Origin: Halanaerobiales bacterium
Lineage (GTDB): Bacteria > Bacillota > Halanaerobiia > Halanaerobiales > DTU029
DNA length: 45,643 nt
Assembly: GCA_022360715.1 (NCBI GenBank)
Contig: JAKSCG010000018.1
Location: 1 to 45,643 of the forward strand
Reading direction: 5' to 3'
The translations under genes and the position numbers were made by a program. Below the pieces are notes generated by a model. It saw only the letters and a program-made list of their open reading frames with translations, had not been told where the DNA came from and ran no database searches. Below, one piece after another: positions 25,368 through 35,138 of this stretch (position 1 is its first letter; each line of letters begins with the position of its first letter).

Positions 25368-27371
25368 TTATTTGATCGAAGCAAAGAGCTCCTGCCATTC
25401 TGAACCAAGCCGATAAAAGACAGGGGGTTGCCCAATTGGGGCCTGAATTGTGTACTCCCCTTTATTATAATTTTTACCGGTCCAGAGGTGAACCCAATCA
25501 TCATCCGGTAAAATAACCCTTTTCTCGTTTTTTCCCTCAGTTAACACTGGTGATACCAATAAATCACGTCCTAATAAATATGAATCATCAAGGTCATAAC
25601 ACTCGGCCTGTTCATAGTAAAAGAAAAGCGGTTTAATCACCGGTATTCCCTGTTCTGAGTTAACTTTTACCGCCGCCTGGATATATGGTTTCAATTGTGT
25701 ATAGATATTAGTAAACCTGATAATATGGTCGATAGTCTCTTGATCATCATCAAATTGCCAATTAGACTCTGGTCGATTACCTTCGTGTAATCTCATCACC
25801 GGTGAAAAGGCGGCTATTTCCGTCCAACGCAGCAGTAGTTCCTTATTCCTTTTTAAAGCCCCCCAGGTAGTATAGCCGCCAATATCACTATGGCTTAAAC
25901 CCAGACCACAAACAGATAAGGATAATTGGGAGTTGATTACTGAACCAATACCATAATCCCTGGACCAATCAACATGTTGGTCCCCATTCCACATCAAAGG
26001 AGAGTATTTTGATGTACCGGTAAATCCGGCCCGGGTAAAAAAGACTATTTCCCCGATTTGCTCTGCTTCATCAATTGCTTCTCGATTAACCTTTGCCCAT
26101 AAAACCGGCCATTGATTATGGAGATGAGCAGCATTTTCACCACTGTAAAGAACTGCGTCAGTCGGTAAATACTCGCCAAAGTCAGCCATCCAACCCTTTA
26201 AGCCCAGCTTGATCATATTCTGTTTGATCACCGATTTTATCCAACGACAGGCCGCTGGATTTGTTAAGTCGATCATTGCGGCCGGAAAAGTAGTTACTTT
26301 AACGATGTAATCTCCTCCCGCTCGATTCTTCACGAGATAACCTTGAGCACTGGCTTCCTGATATAAGTTGCCGTCAGTTGCCAGAAATGGATTAATATAG
26401 CCTAAAAAAGCAATATTATCTTTGCCCCATTCTTTAATCTGTTGATCCAGGCCGGGATAAAGCTCTTGATCCCAGCTCCAATCCCAAAAGACCTGTTTCC
26501 CGAAAGCTGTTACCTTTTGACCTGACCAGTCCTGGGACCAGATACCGGCAATTTTCAAACCCGCTTTTTTCATTGCTGCTGCTTTTTTTGAACAGAGAGC
26601 GGTACCCCCTTGTACTGCTAAGATTAAACCGTTATAAATCCACTCCGGCAGTTCAGGTTGACGACCCAAAAGGTCAGTAAGGTTTACCAGGAGTTTTTCA
26701 TAATCATCTTCCACCGCAATAATTAGTTGCTCCGGGATACCCCCGACCTCAATACCGATATAATCAGGGTCACTAAAATCAAAAGCCGAATAATCTTGAG
26801 TATCTAAATGAGCAAAGACCTTATTTGATGTTACAAAAGTCGGTTGGGCCATGTAGGTTGCATATTTCTCAAATTTCTTTATCTTTGAGGCCAACTTCAG
26901 TTTTTTTCGGACGGCTTTATCAATAATACTGCTGAAGGTTATATGTTCGGAGACCCATATTTTAACCTTTTCACCCTTCAAGTTAAATTTAACAAACTGT
27001 TCTCCACAACCATAAATCCTTTCTTCCTGTTGCGACCAAAGCTTGAGATATAAACGATTATAATCTGAAGTCGGAGTAATTGCTTTGATATGAAGTCGAT
27101 TTTCCTTGACCTTAAACTCCAACTCGGCCCGGTAATTATTACTTCCAACTAATTTTACCGATAAATAATCACTATTATTCAATTGATGACTTTGATAATA
27201 ATACTTATCTTTTAGCGCTTTTTCCTTAATTTTAAATGATCCTCGATTCATCTTGTAAGTTGCCGTGCCTTTACCCAGCATAATCATCGGTTTTGATTGT
27301 TCTGTTTTCAAGATTATTCTATTTTTATAATAAATAATATAAAACTGTCCGTCCTCTTTAAAATTGATCAT
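25368..27371 (-). CDS. GH31 family enzyme of the YihQ (sulfoquinovosidase) clade, with altered sulfonate site
   Basis: A cytoplasmic retaining alpha-glycosidase, 667 aa. Close resemblance to E. coli YihQ is visible along the catalytic domain, including GGWMADFGEYLPTD-like nucleophile (D397) and WNGDQHVDWS acid/base (D464). Mapped onto the YihQ sugar-sulfonate site as I remember it, Q254, Q280, W296 and the YihQ Y508 equivalent are kept, but R301, which binds the sulfonate, is Gln293 (GKQVFW instead of GKRVMW). It may therefore act on another alpha-glucoside, not on sulfoquinovosides. I start at the ATG at 27371, with GGGAGG upstream, overlapping the symporter stop by 4 nt (ATGA). Confidence 0.88.
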   Translation of the reverse strand: MINFKEDGQFYIIYYKNRIILKTEQSKPMIMLGKGTATYKMNRGSFKIKEKALKDKYYYQSHQLNNSDYLSVKLVGSNNYRAELEFKVKENRLHIKAITPTSDYNRLYLKLWSQQEERIYGCGEQFVKFNLKGEKVKIWVSEHITFSSIIDKAVRKKLKLASKIKKFEKYATYMAQPTFVTSNKVFAHLDTQDYSAFDFSDPDYIGIEVGGIPEQLIIAVEDDYEKLLVNLTDLLGRQPELPEWIYNGLILAVQGGTALCSKKAAAMKKAGLKIAGIWSQDWSGQKVTAFGKQVFWDWSWDQELYPGLDQQIKEWGKDNIAFLGYINPFLATDGNLYQEASAQGYLVKNRAGGDYIVKVTTFPAAMIDLTNPAACRWIKSVIKQNMIKLGLKGWMADFGEYLPTDAVLYSGENAAHLHNQWPVLWAKVNREAIDEAEQIGEIVFFTRAGFTGTSKYSPLMWNGDQHVDWSRDYGIGSVINSQLSLSVCGLGLSHSDIGGYTTWGALKRNKELLLRWTEIAAFSPVMRLHEGNRPESNWQFDDDQETIDHIIRFTNIYTQLKPYIQAAVKVNSEQGIPVIKPLFFYYEQAECYDLDDSYLLGRDLLVSPVLTEGKNEKRVILPDDDWVHLWTGKNYNKGEYTIQAPIGQPPVFYRLGSEWQELFASIK

Positions 27372-28828
27372 AATTGCTTTACCTCCCAAAGCTGATTATA
27401 ATTGACCCCGCTTATTTCTTCACAGATTTCTTTGGTTAAGCAATCAACCTCCTCCTTGCTCCCCCCCACTTTTAATCGATCGATTTCCTTAATTAATTTT
27501 TGATGATTGGCCGGATTTAGTTTAAACTGATAGGAAGTAATAAAGCCCGCTATTAATAAAACAATCGGAATTACCATAAACAGAAGTCTGATCCCATTTA
27601 CCGTCGCATCAGCTAAAACTATTCCCGACTTATAACCGACCAGATCCAAGCCGACTCCGACTAAAAATAGCGCAATAGCCTGAGCTATTTTTCTGATAAA
27701 GGTCATCATTCCGGCGTAGGTTCCTTCTCTTCTCTCCGTTGAGATTAATTCATCAACATCGATCACAAAAGCTAACATATTGTACGGAATCATGACCCCG
27801 CCACTCAAACCAATTCCAATCACACCGGCAATAATAAATAGGATGATTATTGGAGTTTTCGGTACAGCTAGACCGATTAGCAAAACACCGATCATCCAGA
27901 TCAAAACGTGTCGCCGATATGTTCTGGCATTCCCGATCCGGCTGCACTCTTTGGTAACAAAAAACAAGGTCACCATATTTAGTAAGACAACAACACCCAA
28001 GATCACCTGATAATAAGCATCCTTACCGAGATAATCCCTTAAATAGAACAGAAGTAAGGCATTAAAGATATCTAAAGATACATAAGCACAGATAAACATG
28101 ACAGTATGAATTCGAAAGGATTTGTTCTTCATCGTAGAAAAAAATTGCTTTAAGATCAATGATAATTCCGTTTTGAGAGTTAGGGACTGTCTGGCTTTAA
28201 CTTGACTATTTTTCTCCCAGGTTTTCTTAAAAACAAAGAACCAGGGCAAACCGTATAAAACACCAAATATACTTCCCATGACCATAAAGCCAATAGCCTC
28301 ATTTTCAAACAATTTAATAATAGTTAATGGTAGTAGGGCTCCGGCTAATACACCGATCTGCGAAAATAACAATCTGGTCCCGACCAGTTTTGATCTCTCC
28401 CGGTAGTCATCGGTCATTTCTGCCGGCAGAGAATTATACGGGATCATCACCATCGTAAAAACACTATTAAAAATTAAGTAAGTTAGTAAATAATAAGCAA
28501 ATCTAACTAAGGCCAAGTCGGTTTGAATTTTCACCCATAAGAGGGCAAAGGAAATAATAATCGGGATAATCCCGTATAAAAAGTAAACCCTTCTTCTTCC
28601 ATATTTTGATTTAGTATGATCGGAAATATACCCCATTGTGGGGTCGGTAACCGCATCCCATAACTTGCCAATCAAAATAATCAAGCCGGCCCTGGTTGGA
28701 GTCAAGCCACCGACATCAGTCAAAAATATTAAAAATAAAGCACCGATAACAAAGAAAGCCCCTCCTCCATAAAAATCCCCAATCGCAAAGGCAATAATAC
28801 TTTTATTGCTTAATTTTTTTTGATTCAA
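27368..28828 (-). CDS. GPH-family (MelB-like) sugar:cation symporter
   Basis: A twelve-helix secondary transporter, 486 aa, importing a glycoside with Na+ or H+. The N-terminus KSIIAFAIGDFYGGGAFFVIG, LIILIGKLWDAVTDPTMGYISDHTKSKYGRRR and the later VDELISTERREGTYAGMMTFIRKIAQ are diagnostic for the GPH family. I take the TTG at 28828 as start because GGAGGAG lies 6 nt upstream; the longer frame begins inside this ribosome site. It is coupled to the YihQ-clade GH31 gene by a 4-nt overlap, so the symporter probably imports the GH31 substrate. E. coli YihO and YihP, partners of YihQ, belong to the same transporter family. Confidence 0.92.
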   Translation of the reverse strand: MNQKKLSNKSIIAFAIGDFYGGGAFFVIGALFLIFLTDVGGLTPTRAGLIILIGKLWDAVTDPTMGYISDHTKSKYGRRRVYFLYGIIPIIISFALLWVKIQTDLALVRFAYYLLTYLIFNSVFTMVMIPYNSLPAEMTDDYRERSKLVGTRLLFSQIGVLAGALLPLTIIKLFENEAIGFMVMGSIFGVLYGLPWFFVFKKTWEKNSQVKARQSLTLKTELSLILKQFFSTMKNKSFRIHTVMFICAYVSLDIFNALLLFYLRDYLGKDAYYQVILGVVVLLNMVTLFFVTKECSRIGNARTYRRHVLIWMIGVLLIGLAVPKTPIIILFIIAGVIGIGLSGGVMIPYNMLAFVIDVDELISTERREGTYAGMMTFIRKIAQAIALFLVGVGLDLVGYKSGIVLADATVNGIRLLFMVIPIVLLIAGFITSYQFKLNPANHQKLIKEIDRLKVGGSKEEVDCLTKEICEEISGVNYNQLWEVKQL

Positions 28829-28853
28829 GCTGCTCTCCTCCAAAACACCAGAT

Positions 28854-28876
28854 ATTAATTAATTTTTTTAATTAAT
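28854..28876. repeat. AT-only inverted repeat in the symporter leader
   Basis: Perfect 9-bp arms ATTAATTAA (28854-28862) and TTAATTAAT (28868-28876) around five T residues, located in the mRNA leader close to the ribosome site of the symporter. It could be an operator half or merely AT-rich sequence. Confidence 0.35.
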
Positions 28877-28911
28877 TCTTCGGTTATTTTTTGATTATTG
28901 GTATTAATCTT

Positions 28912-28940
28912 ATTTTATACCGAATTACTATCATTTTCAA
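28912..28940 (-). promoter_or_regulatory. Promoter of the symporter-GH31 operon
   Basis: TTGAAA (28935-28940), 17-bp spacer, TAAAAT (28912-28917) on the minus strand. About 25 bp downstream, at 28877-28886, is TCTTCGGTTA, 8 of 10 matches to the element found at the other two region C promoters. Confidence 0.55.
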
Positions 28941-29002
28941 TAGATAATTAACTAAATTAATTAATATAAAATATTTTTTGGAAAAGGCGGGCACAAGCTT
29001 AG

Positions 29003-29051
29003 AAAAAAAGTGGGAAACCCTCATTCTCCGAACTAAGGGTGCTCCCACTTT
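29003..29051 (-). terminator. Rho-independent terminator of the mannan operon
   Basis: Long interrupted stem with outer arms AAAGTGGGA (29007-29015) and TCCCACTTT (29043-29051) and an inner CCCT/AGGG, followed on the minus strand by TTTTTTT. It lies 40 bp after the stop of the metallo-hydrolase-fold gene. Confidence 0.85.
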
Positions 29052-29090
29052 ATAGGTAACTTTACCTTAAAAAGTCTGACTTAAATCAAT

Positions 29091-31520
29091 TTATAACCGG
29101 GCTGCATTTAAATCCTCGCCTTTTTGATATATTTCGTAAGTCCAATCATCCTGGCCATTAACACGGATAATGACCGAGCCGCTTTCACAACCGACAATGG
29201 TATCACTTAGTCTGCCTCCGTTAGCTTTCAGATAATCTTCCACATGGAGCTGATAGTGGGTTGTATAAGCCCCGCGGGCGAAAACAGCGGCATTAGCCGG
29301 TACAAAGACCAGCTTAGGATCAGTCATGCGAATAAAGTCGACATCAAGTGAACCGTGAAAATGATGATTACCAAAAAAGTAATCGGCCCGTAGAAAACCG
29401 GGTTCAACCAGTTCCATAATCCGGACTTGACTCTTCTGGTAAATATCTGCACCATGACTGTATTTGAAACCTTTATATTCAAGCATAAAGGCGATTGAAG
29501 TATTATTCTCACACTGGTCGGCAATTAGTTGACCGGCTAGATCATATCTGCTGTTTAACACTGTCATCTTAACACCACCCAGGTCCCAAAAGCGTTCGAT
29601 CTGATCCAGGGGCAAGACGAGCCGATTATCCAGGAATTGAACCTGGCTCAGGCGCCGATATCGCTCTTCCTGCGCTGCCTTCACCACCCCGTCGGTCTCG
29701 GTCCTGGCGATTTGCTGTAATTGATTGGTCCGGATAATATCGTCCTTATACCCGGTATGATCATCATGATAGTGGGTGACAATATAATAATCAACCGCTA
29801 AGTTTTGTGCCTTTAAGAACGGAAAAACCATTTTTTCTGTTTCTTCCGGTTTACCGGAATCAAGCAGCAAATTCTTTCCGTTGGGCAATTGAATTAAACT
29901 GGCATTACCATGGTCAACATAGAAAGGAATAATCTTTAACTCAGCTTTTTGCTCCTCTTCCTTAACTTCTAACTGATATACCAGATAGTTTCCATTGTCA
30001 AATTCAATTCTTACCGGATGTAGACCCGGCTGCAATCTGGAAACGGCTGCCTGGGCCACGATAATTGTCCGCTTATTTAAGGCATAACCACTATCCAGTT
30101 CATTGGCCTGATAATCCTCGACCGTATATTCCAGCCCTACTCCATCTTCGGTCACAATCCTGGAGAGCTGATTTCCGTTTTTCTCCAGGTGAATATAAAG
30201 GTCCCGCGGTTGATTCCGATAAAAAATATCCTGAGTAGGCGAAATAGTCGCCAGTTCGTAAACCGGGTGAACCCCATGATTATAGGTGGGACCAATTTGC
30301 AGATAATCAAGGTCAATCCAGCCCTGCTGTTTCTCGAGCGAGATTATATTATAGCCCTCCTCCAGCTCAACGATCAGCTTAATTTCTTCCCAACGACCAA
30401 TATCAGTTCCACTCACGCCTTTCTCCTGAAAGGTCATCGGGAAACCAAGACCGTATTTCCACTCTCCCTGTTGATTTTTAACAATAATATTTTGCACCTT
30501 GTGGCTATAAGGGGAACGGTAGCGAAAATACAGCTCATAACGACCACTTTCCGGGACTTTTACATCAAAACGGACTCCCCCCCGGTTCTCGATCTTGATA
30601 TATTTCGCCTGAGCAGTAGCATCAGTTATAATTTTAGAGCCGCCCAGGATCGTCGCTTCTTCTGCTTCATACAAGACCCGCTGAGCTGGTTCTTCTTCGA
30701 TCCGGTATTGAAAAGAAGGGTCCTGGCCATGATTAAAATCAAGGGTGATCTCCCCTGATGACATCCTACTATTTAAGAAGAATGATTGAGTAAGGGTGAT
30801 TTCTTTAGTCGCCTGATTGACCTGATAGTTTCCCTGCTGGGGGACAACCTGGCCATTAAGTAAAACCCGCTGCAACTCATTATAATGGTCTTCATATTTG
30901 AAGGTCAAATCCTCGGGAGCTTTCTGATAAAAGGTATATTTTAGCAAATCGACCTCGGGATTAACAATAACCGCTTCTGAATATACATCCAGATAGTCGA
31001 TATCCATGAAAGCCCAGCTCCCTTGAATTTCGATGTCAAAAATACCGGTCTGGTCGATTGGAATAATTACTTCCTTTTCCGTCCATACCCCGGACTGAAA
31101 CTCTACCGCCGTCTCAAATATTTTAACCTCGTTTTTCAGTTGTTTGTTTTCTGTATCGACCTGATAATCATCTTGCGGTTCAATTACTTTGACAAACTGC
31201 TTTTTATAATGCCCTTCCACTGTTTTATAACCAATGGCAATCTTATAGTTTCCGGGCTTTGTTACCTTTAACGCCTTGCTAAAGACCAGTATACTGTTAC
31301 GTTGTTGGCCGACCTCCCGTGCTAAGCTGACATATTGTTCATGTTCTCCGCTAGTACCACTTTCGCTTTTAATGATGACGTTACTTCCCTTTGGGATCAG
31401 GGCCTGTTCAGCCTCAAAACGACTTTTGACATGAGCCTGGCTACTTGCAGCCGGATGCCAGCCGCTCAGCAGGAAAAAACTAAGCGAAAGCAAGAATAGA
31501 ATAGATTTTTTGGGTTTCAA
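29091..31520 (-). CDS. Secreted metallo-beta-lactamase-fold protein fused to carbohydrate-binding-like modules
   Basis: An 809-aa exported protein. After a signal peptide (FLLSLSFFLLSGWHPAASS) come a CBM6/35-like module (about residues 33-185; FEAEQA...FMDIDYLDVY), a beta-sandwich X2-like spacer (about 190-280), a second CBM-like module (about 282-412; YEAEEA...IDLDYLQIG), another spacer, and a C-terminal metallo-hydrolase domain (about 528-795). Its metal motif THYHDDHTG holds H583, H585, D587 and H588; HGADI and GNHHFHGS give the other ligands seen in ComEC-type domains. Starts at a TTG with AAAGGAG 10 nt upstream. Last gene of the mannan operon. I know no characterised enzyme with this architecture; MBL-fold sulfatases and lactonases exist, so an extracellular ester hydrolase is one possibility. 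Confidence 0.85.
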   Translation of the reverse strand: MKPKKSILFLLSLSFFLLSGWHPAASSQAHVKSRFEAEQALIPKGSNVIIKSESGTSGEHEQYVSLAREVGQQRNSILVFSKALKVTKPGNYKIAIGYKTVEGHYKKQFVKVIEPQDDYQVDTENKQLKNEVKIFETAVEFQSGVWTEKEVIIPIDQTGIFDIEIQGSWAFMDIDYLDVYSEAVIVNPEVDLLKYTFYQKAPEDLTFKYEDHYNELQRVLLNGQVVPQQGNYQVNQATKEITLTQSFFLNSRMSSGEITLDFNHGQDPSFQYRIEEEPAQRVLYEAEEATILGGSKIITDATAQAKYIKIENRGGVRFDVKVPESGRYELYFRYRSPYSHKVQNIIVKNQQGEWKYGLGFPMTFQEKGVSGTDIGRWEEIKLIVELEEGYNIISLEKQQGWIDLDYLQIGPTYNHGVHPVYELATISPTQDIFYRNQPRDLYIHLEKNGNQLSRIVTEDGVGLEYTVEDYQANELDSGYALNKRTIIVAQAAVSRLQPGLHPVRIEFDNGNYLVYQLEVKEEEQKAELKIIPFYVDHGNASLIQLPNGKNLLLDSGKPEETEKMVFPFLKAQNLAVDYYIVTHYHDDHTGYKDDIIRTNQLQQIARTETDGVVKAAQEERYRRLSQVQFLDNRLVLPLDQIERFWDLGGVKMTVLNSRYDLAGQLIADQCENNTSIAFMLEYKGFKYSHGADIYQKSQVRIMELVEPGFLRADYFFGNHHFHGSLDVDFIRMTDPKLVFVPANAAVFARGAYTTHYQLHVEDYLKANGGRLSDTIVGCESGSVIIRVNGQDDWTYEIYQKGEDLNAARL

Positions 31521-31574
31521 GAATATACATCTCCTTTTCACTGATCTACTGTATTTTATTAAGAGGAAGATTTT

Positions 31575-34500
31575 TTATTTTTTATTAAGCAACTCCACTA
31601 ATCGGGCCATCCCTTGATCGGCATTTATTCGATTGATTATATCTTGACCGGCAAATCCTTCGACCCATCCTGCCAGCAAACCAAGCTGCCGGGCTTTGGC
31701 AAAGACTTCTCCTTTATTTGCTGCATCTTCTCCGCTTCCCAGGATAATTTGCCCTTTTTGCAGTTCATATGTCCGGACCAGGACGGTAATAAACTGCTCA
31801 TAGGTTAATGCCGCTTCCGGTCGATAATAACCATCTGCCGGCTCACCGAGTAATCCGGCTTGAGCAGCCCGGTTTACTGAGTGATAATACCAGGCATCAG
31901 GCTGTACATCCTTAAAACCAGGAGCAATCTTGTCCTTGAAGCTTAACTCCAGGTTTAGTCTGCTCATTAACAGATGAATAAATTGGGCCCGGTTGAGCTG
32001 TCCGGTATTATTATTCATGTACTCGGCCTGTTCCTGCAATACCAGCGTAAATTTACGGTCAGCCTCAACCAGTATATCAGGATAATAGACATTAATACCA
32101 TAGTTCGATTCCTGGGCATTGCTCTGGAGCATCCAGATATTATTTCCATTTCCTCCGGCTTGATTAAAGGCCTTCAGGAATTCTCGATTCCATTTAACCC
32201 TTAATTGCTCATACCCTTGCTCATCGGGATAAATCAATTGATTATCTTGAGCGGGGTCCCTTAATGGTGCTGTTTTTCTAATTCCCCATTCGGACATCAC
32301 AATCGGTTTATTATGTTCTAACGCATGGGCAACAAAATCTTCGACCAGATTGATCGCTTCTTTTAAAGTAAAGTCCGCCCATTCCACCGTCGGATATGGA
32401 TGAATACTGAAGAAGTCTATATTGGGTTGGTCCATAATCCCGATCGGATCAATACCCCAGCCTTCCTGGGTACCGGCCCAATAGTTATCAGTTGCCTGAT
32501 TTAACCCTCCTCGGCGCAAAATACCGTGCCCTTCCGCTCCGACAAAAATTAACTGGCGCGGCTCAAGGCTTTTGGCATAAGTACTAATTTGATCTAACCA
32601 GCCGGCCAGTTTTTCGCCGGTTAAATCAGCTAAATGTTTATCGGCGGTTGTATCATGATTATAGTCCATTCTTGGCTCATTCATTAAATCCCAGGCCAAA
32701 ATCGTCGGGTCTTCTTTATATAGCAAGCCATTAACCGTATTGATTCGATTAAAGAATCTGGCGATATGAGCCTGATAGTGCTGCTGGGCCTCTTCATCGG
32801 TAAACCACTGGAGGGTATGTTCCAGTCCAAAATGTCTGGCCGCTGCTACAATTCCCCCATAGTGATCCCAATAGTCCTCTAAGCAGATTATAACCCTGAC
32901 CCCATGACGCCTGGCACTATCTACTACATAATCCATCCTGGCAAATTGGGCTTGATTGGGCACCCAATTACCGGCGGCATCTTCCCGGTAATAAGCAATC
33001 TCTTCTTCGGTACGATTATTAAAACCCCAGGTCCTTACCACACTCAACCCTAAACGTTTAGCTTCCAACATGATTCGATCGACATGGTCTTTAAAAGATA
33101 TAACCGTACCATCCTTAATCAAGCGCTCGATCTTCTCCCCCGCTTTAGTATATATAACTACTTTCTGGTTACCGGTAATTTTTTCTTCCAATCTAAAAGG
33201 CAGGTGATAAGTATTCCAGCCGGCAAAATAAAACGGACTGTTCCCGACAATAAACTCACTCCCCCTTGTTTCCACAAAGAAATTCATAATATCGCTATTT
33301 TCAATCACAAAATCTACTGATTCACTTGTCGCGTATTCAGCGGTAGTGGCTGTTACAATTACGGTATAAACACCATCTTCCAGGGCAGTTGTATCCAGCT
33401 TGGCCGTATAAGTACCATTGGCTTTTTGAATTCCTTGATATGTTTTTCCGGCTAATCGAAAGGCAACCTGTTCAACCGCTTCTGCCTGCTCAGCCGTCAG
33501 TTGAGCTGAAAGGGTTAAGTCACCTTTAACTACACTGTCAAAGACCGGAGAGAGAATCTCCAGCTGAACCGAACTATTCTTAACAAAAACCTCTCCTTGA
33601 TGCGCCACCTTGACCGTTTCTCCTGCCGGCCCCCGTCCCACACCATGAACAGTATAGGAAACAAATCCTTCCTTGGTATTAGTCGTATCCCATTTACCGG
33701 TATAAACGCCCTGTTCTTCTTGCAGTACTATCCGCTGGCCATACTGATCTAAAAAAAGCACCTCTTCGATCTGCATATCTTCCGGAACCTGGCTATTTAA
33801 CTCCAGCTCGACCAGCCCTTTGACCACCTGATATTGTTGAGGTTTTTCCATGAAAATGGTAAAATCTTGCGGAAGGGCCAGGGTTATATTGTCAACAAAG
33901 ATTGGACCTTGGTAGTCAATATTCCAGGCCGAAAGGCGAATCACCAGTTTACCGCTATTGGTTCGATTAATGGCCTGACCGAGGGGATTATTCAAGTGGA
34001 GTCGGTAATAACTCTGCTCTCCAATCATGACCAATTCCAGATCACTTGCTTGATAATCCGTCCAGGTCGCAAATTCGGCCCAAGTATCATTTAAAGCGGT
34101 AGCAACCTTAAATACCCCGCCACGGGCAAAACCCTCTTCCCATTCTCTGGTTTTTGGGATTAATATCTCATAATCGACACTTTGATATCTTGTTAAATCA
34201 TATTTGGTATTTTGATTGCCTTTCAGCCAGGTACTAATATTACCTTCCTGCCAGTTTGTGCCGGCAAAAGCGACATTAACCTTTAATACCCCTTCCCCAT
34301 TTAATTCTCCATGCTCCACCGGTGTTTCGCCAAATGATTCTCCCCAGGCTTTATGCCAACCCATGACCGACTTGGAGAAATGATAAGTAAATTGTTGGCC
34401 TTCTTCCGGCAATTGCCAGGTAACCTCGCCGGCCTTTTCTTGGCCGGGCACCTCTTCTTTTTCCGGTACTTTAGCTTTTTTCTCCGGGAGCAGTAATTGA

Positions 34501-35114
34501 GCATCACTCTGTTCCAGGATAATATTATCAACGTAAACCGGACCGGTATAGTCGACCTTATAACCGGCCAGTCGGATTAATAATTGTTTATTCGGTTTTT
34601 CTCCCTGGTCAATTTGGTCCTTTTTACTGATCTTTAGGTACTCCTGTCCATTGATTGTAACTGTCTCGCCATCTAGCCCAAAAAATTCCAGTTCGCCAAT
34701 CTCTGTCCAGCCCCAATTAGCATCTTTAATAATCGTCTGGGCTTTGAAGCCCCCTTCAGAATCAAGTGGCCCTGGAATAAAGATCTCGTATTCGACCTGT
34801 TGATAGTTCCCGATTCTTTCGTCCAGCTCTACGGCTATTCTTAGTTCATGCCACTCCCGATCACCGGCAAAACTTGTTGCCAGTTCAAGGGCCCCGGTGT
34901 TACCATCTCTTTTCAGCAGAGCACTGTTGCTTAACTCCGCAGATGTCAAAGCCCCTCCTTCGTCAACGAAAAAGCCCATATTAGTACCATCTTCAAAATC
35001 GAATCTTTTTGACTCCATTGAATCAGCAGCAAATAAATATAATGGAAAACAAAGGGTTAAAACAATAACTAATCCTACGGCCCGACTTAAAATTACACCT
35101 GGCTTTCTTTTCAT
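31575..35114 (-). CDS. Exported multidomain GH5 endo-glycanase (mannanase-like) with S-layer-homology repeats
   Basis: A 1179-aa enzyme with a signal peptide (residues 1-29). Two related beta-sandwich modules resembling carbohydrate-binding domains follow (about 35-202 and 235-412; YTGPVYVDNIIL and YQGPIFVDNITL end each). Then come two Ig-like domains (about 425-515, 516-606) and a GH5 catalytic domain (about 615-1030) with acid/base E813 in WDLMNEPR and nucleophile E942 in VMSEWGI. NSPFYFAGWNTYHL and VVRTWGFNN resemble GH5 beta-mannanases of subfamily 7. The last 140 residues are degenerate S-layer-homology repeats for anchoring to the cell wall. The ATG has GGGGAGG upstream. GH130 and GH113 next door support a mannan substrate. 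Confidence 0.9.
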   Translation of the reverse strand: MKRKPGVILSRAVGLVIVLTLCFPLYLFAADSMESKRFDFEDGTNMGFFVDEGGALTSAELSNSALLKRDGNTGALELATSFAGDREWHELRIAVELDERIGNYQQVEYEIFIPGPLDSEGGFKAQTIIKDANWGWTEIGELEFFGLDGETVTINGQEYLKISKKDQIDQGEKPNKQLLIRLAGYKVDYTGPVYVDNIILEQSDAQLLLPEKKAKVPEKEEVPGQEKAGEVTWQLPEEGQQFTYHFSKSVMGWHKAWGESFGETPVEHGELNGEGVLKVNVAFAGTNWQEGNISTWLKGNQNTKYDLTRYQSVDYEILIPKTREWEEGFARGGVFKVATALNDTWAEFATWTDYQASDLELVMIGEQSYYRLHLNNPLGQAINRTNSGKLVIRLSAWNIDYQGPIFVDNITLALPQDFTIFMEKPQQYQVVKGLVELELNSQVPEDMQIEEVLFLDQYGQRIVLQEEQGVYTGKWDTTNTKEGFVSYTVHGVGRGPAGETVKVAHQGEVFVKNSSVQLEILSPVFDSVVKGDLTLSAQLTAEQAEAVEQVAFRLAGKTYQGIQKANGTYTAKLDTTALEDGVYTVIVTATTAEYATSESVDFVIENSDIMNFFVETRGSEFIVGNSPFYFAGWNTYHLPFRLEEKITGNQKVVIYTKAGEKIERLIKDGTVISFKDHVDRIMLEAKRLGLSVVRTWGFNNRTEEEIAYYREDAAGNWVPNQAQFARMDYVVDSARRHGVRVIICLEDYWDHYGGIVAAARHFGLEHTLQWFTDEEAQQHYQAHIARFFNRINTVNGLLYKEDPTILAWDLMNEPRMDYNHDTTADKHLADLTGEKLAGWLDQISTYAKSLEPRQLIFVGAEGHGILRRGGLNQATDNYWAGTQEGWGIDPIGIMDQPNIDFFSIHPYPTVEWADFTLKEAINLVEDFVAHALEHNKPIVMSEWGIRKTAPLRDPAQDNQLIYPDEQGYEQLRVKWNREFLKAFNQAGGNGNNIWMLQSNAQESNYGINVYYPDILVEADRKFTLVLQEQAEYMNNNTGQLNRAQFIHLLMSRLNLELSFKDKIAPGFKDVQPDAWYYHSVNRAAQAGLLGEPADGYYRPEAALTYEQFITVLVRTYELQKGQIILGSGEDAANKGEVFAKARQLGLLAGWVEGFAGQDIINRINADQGMARLVELLNKK

Positions 35115-35138
35115 TAATTATCCTCCCCTTTTAATTAA

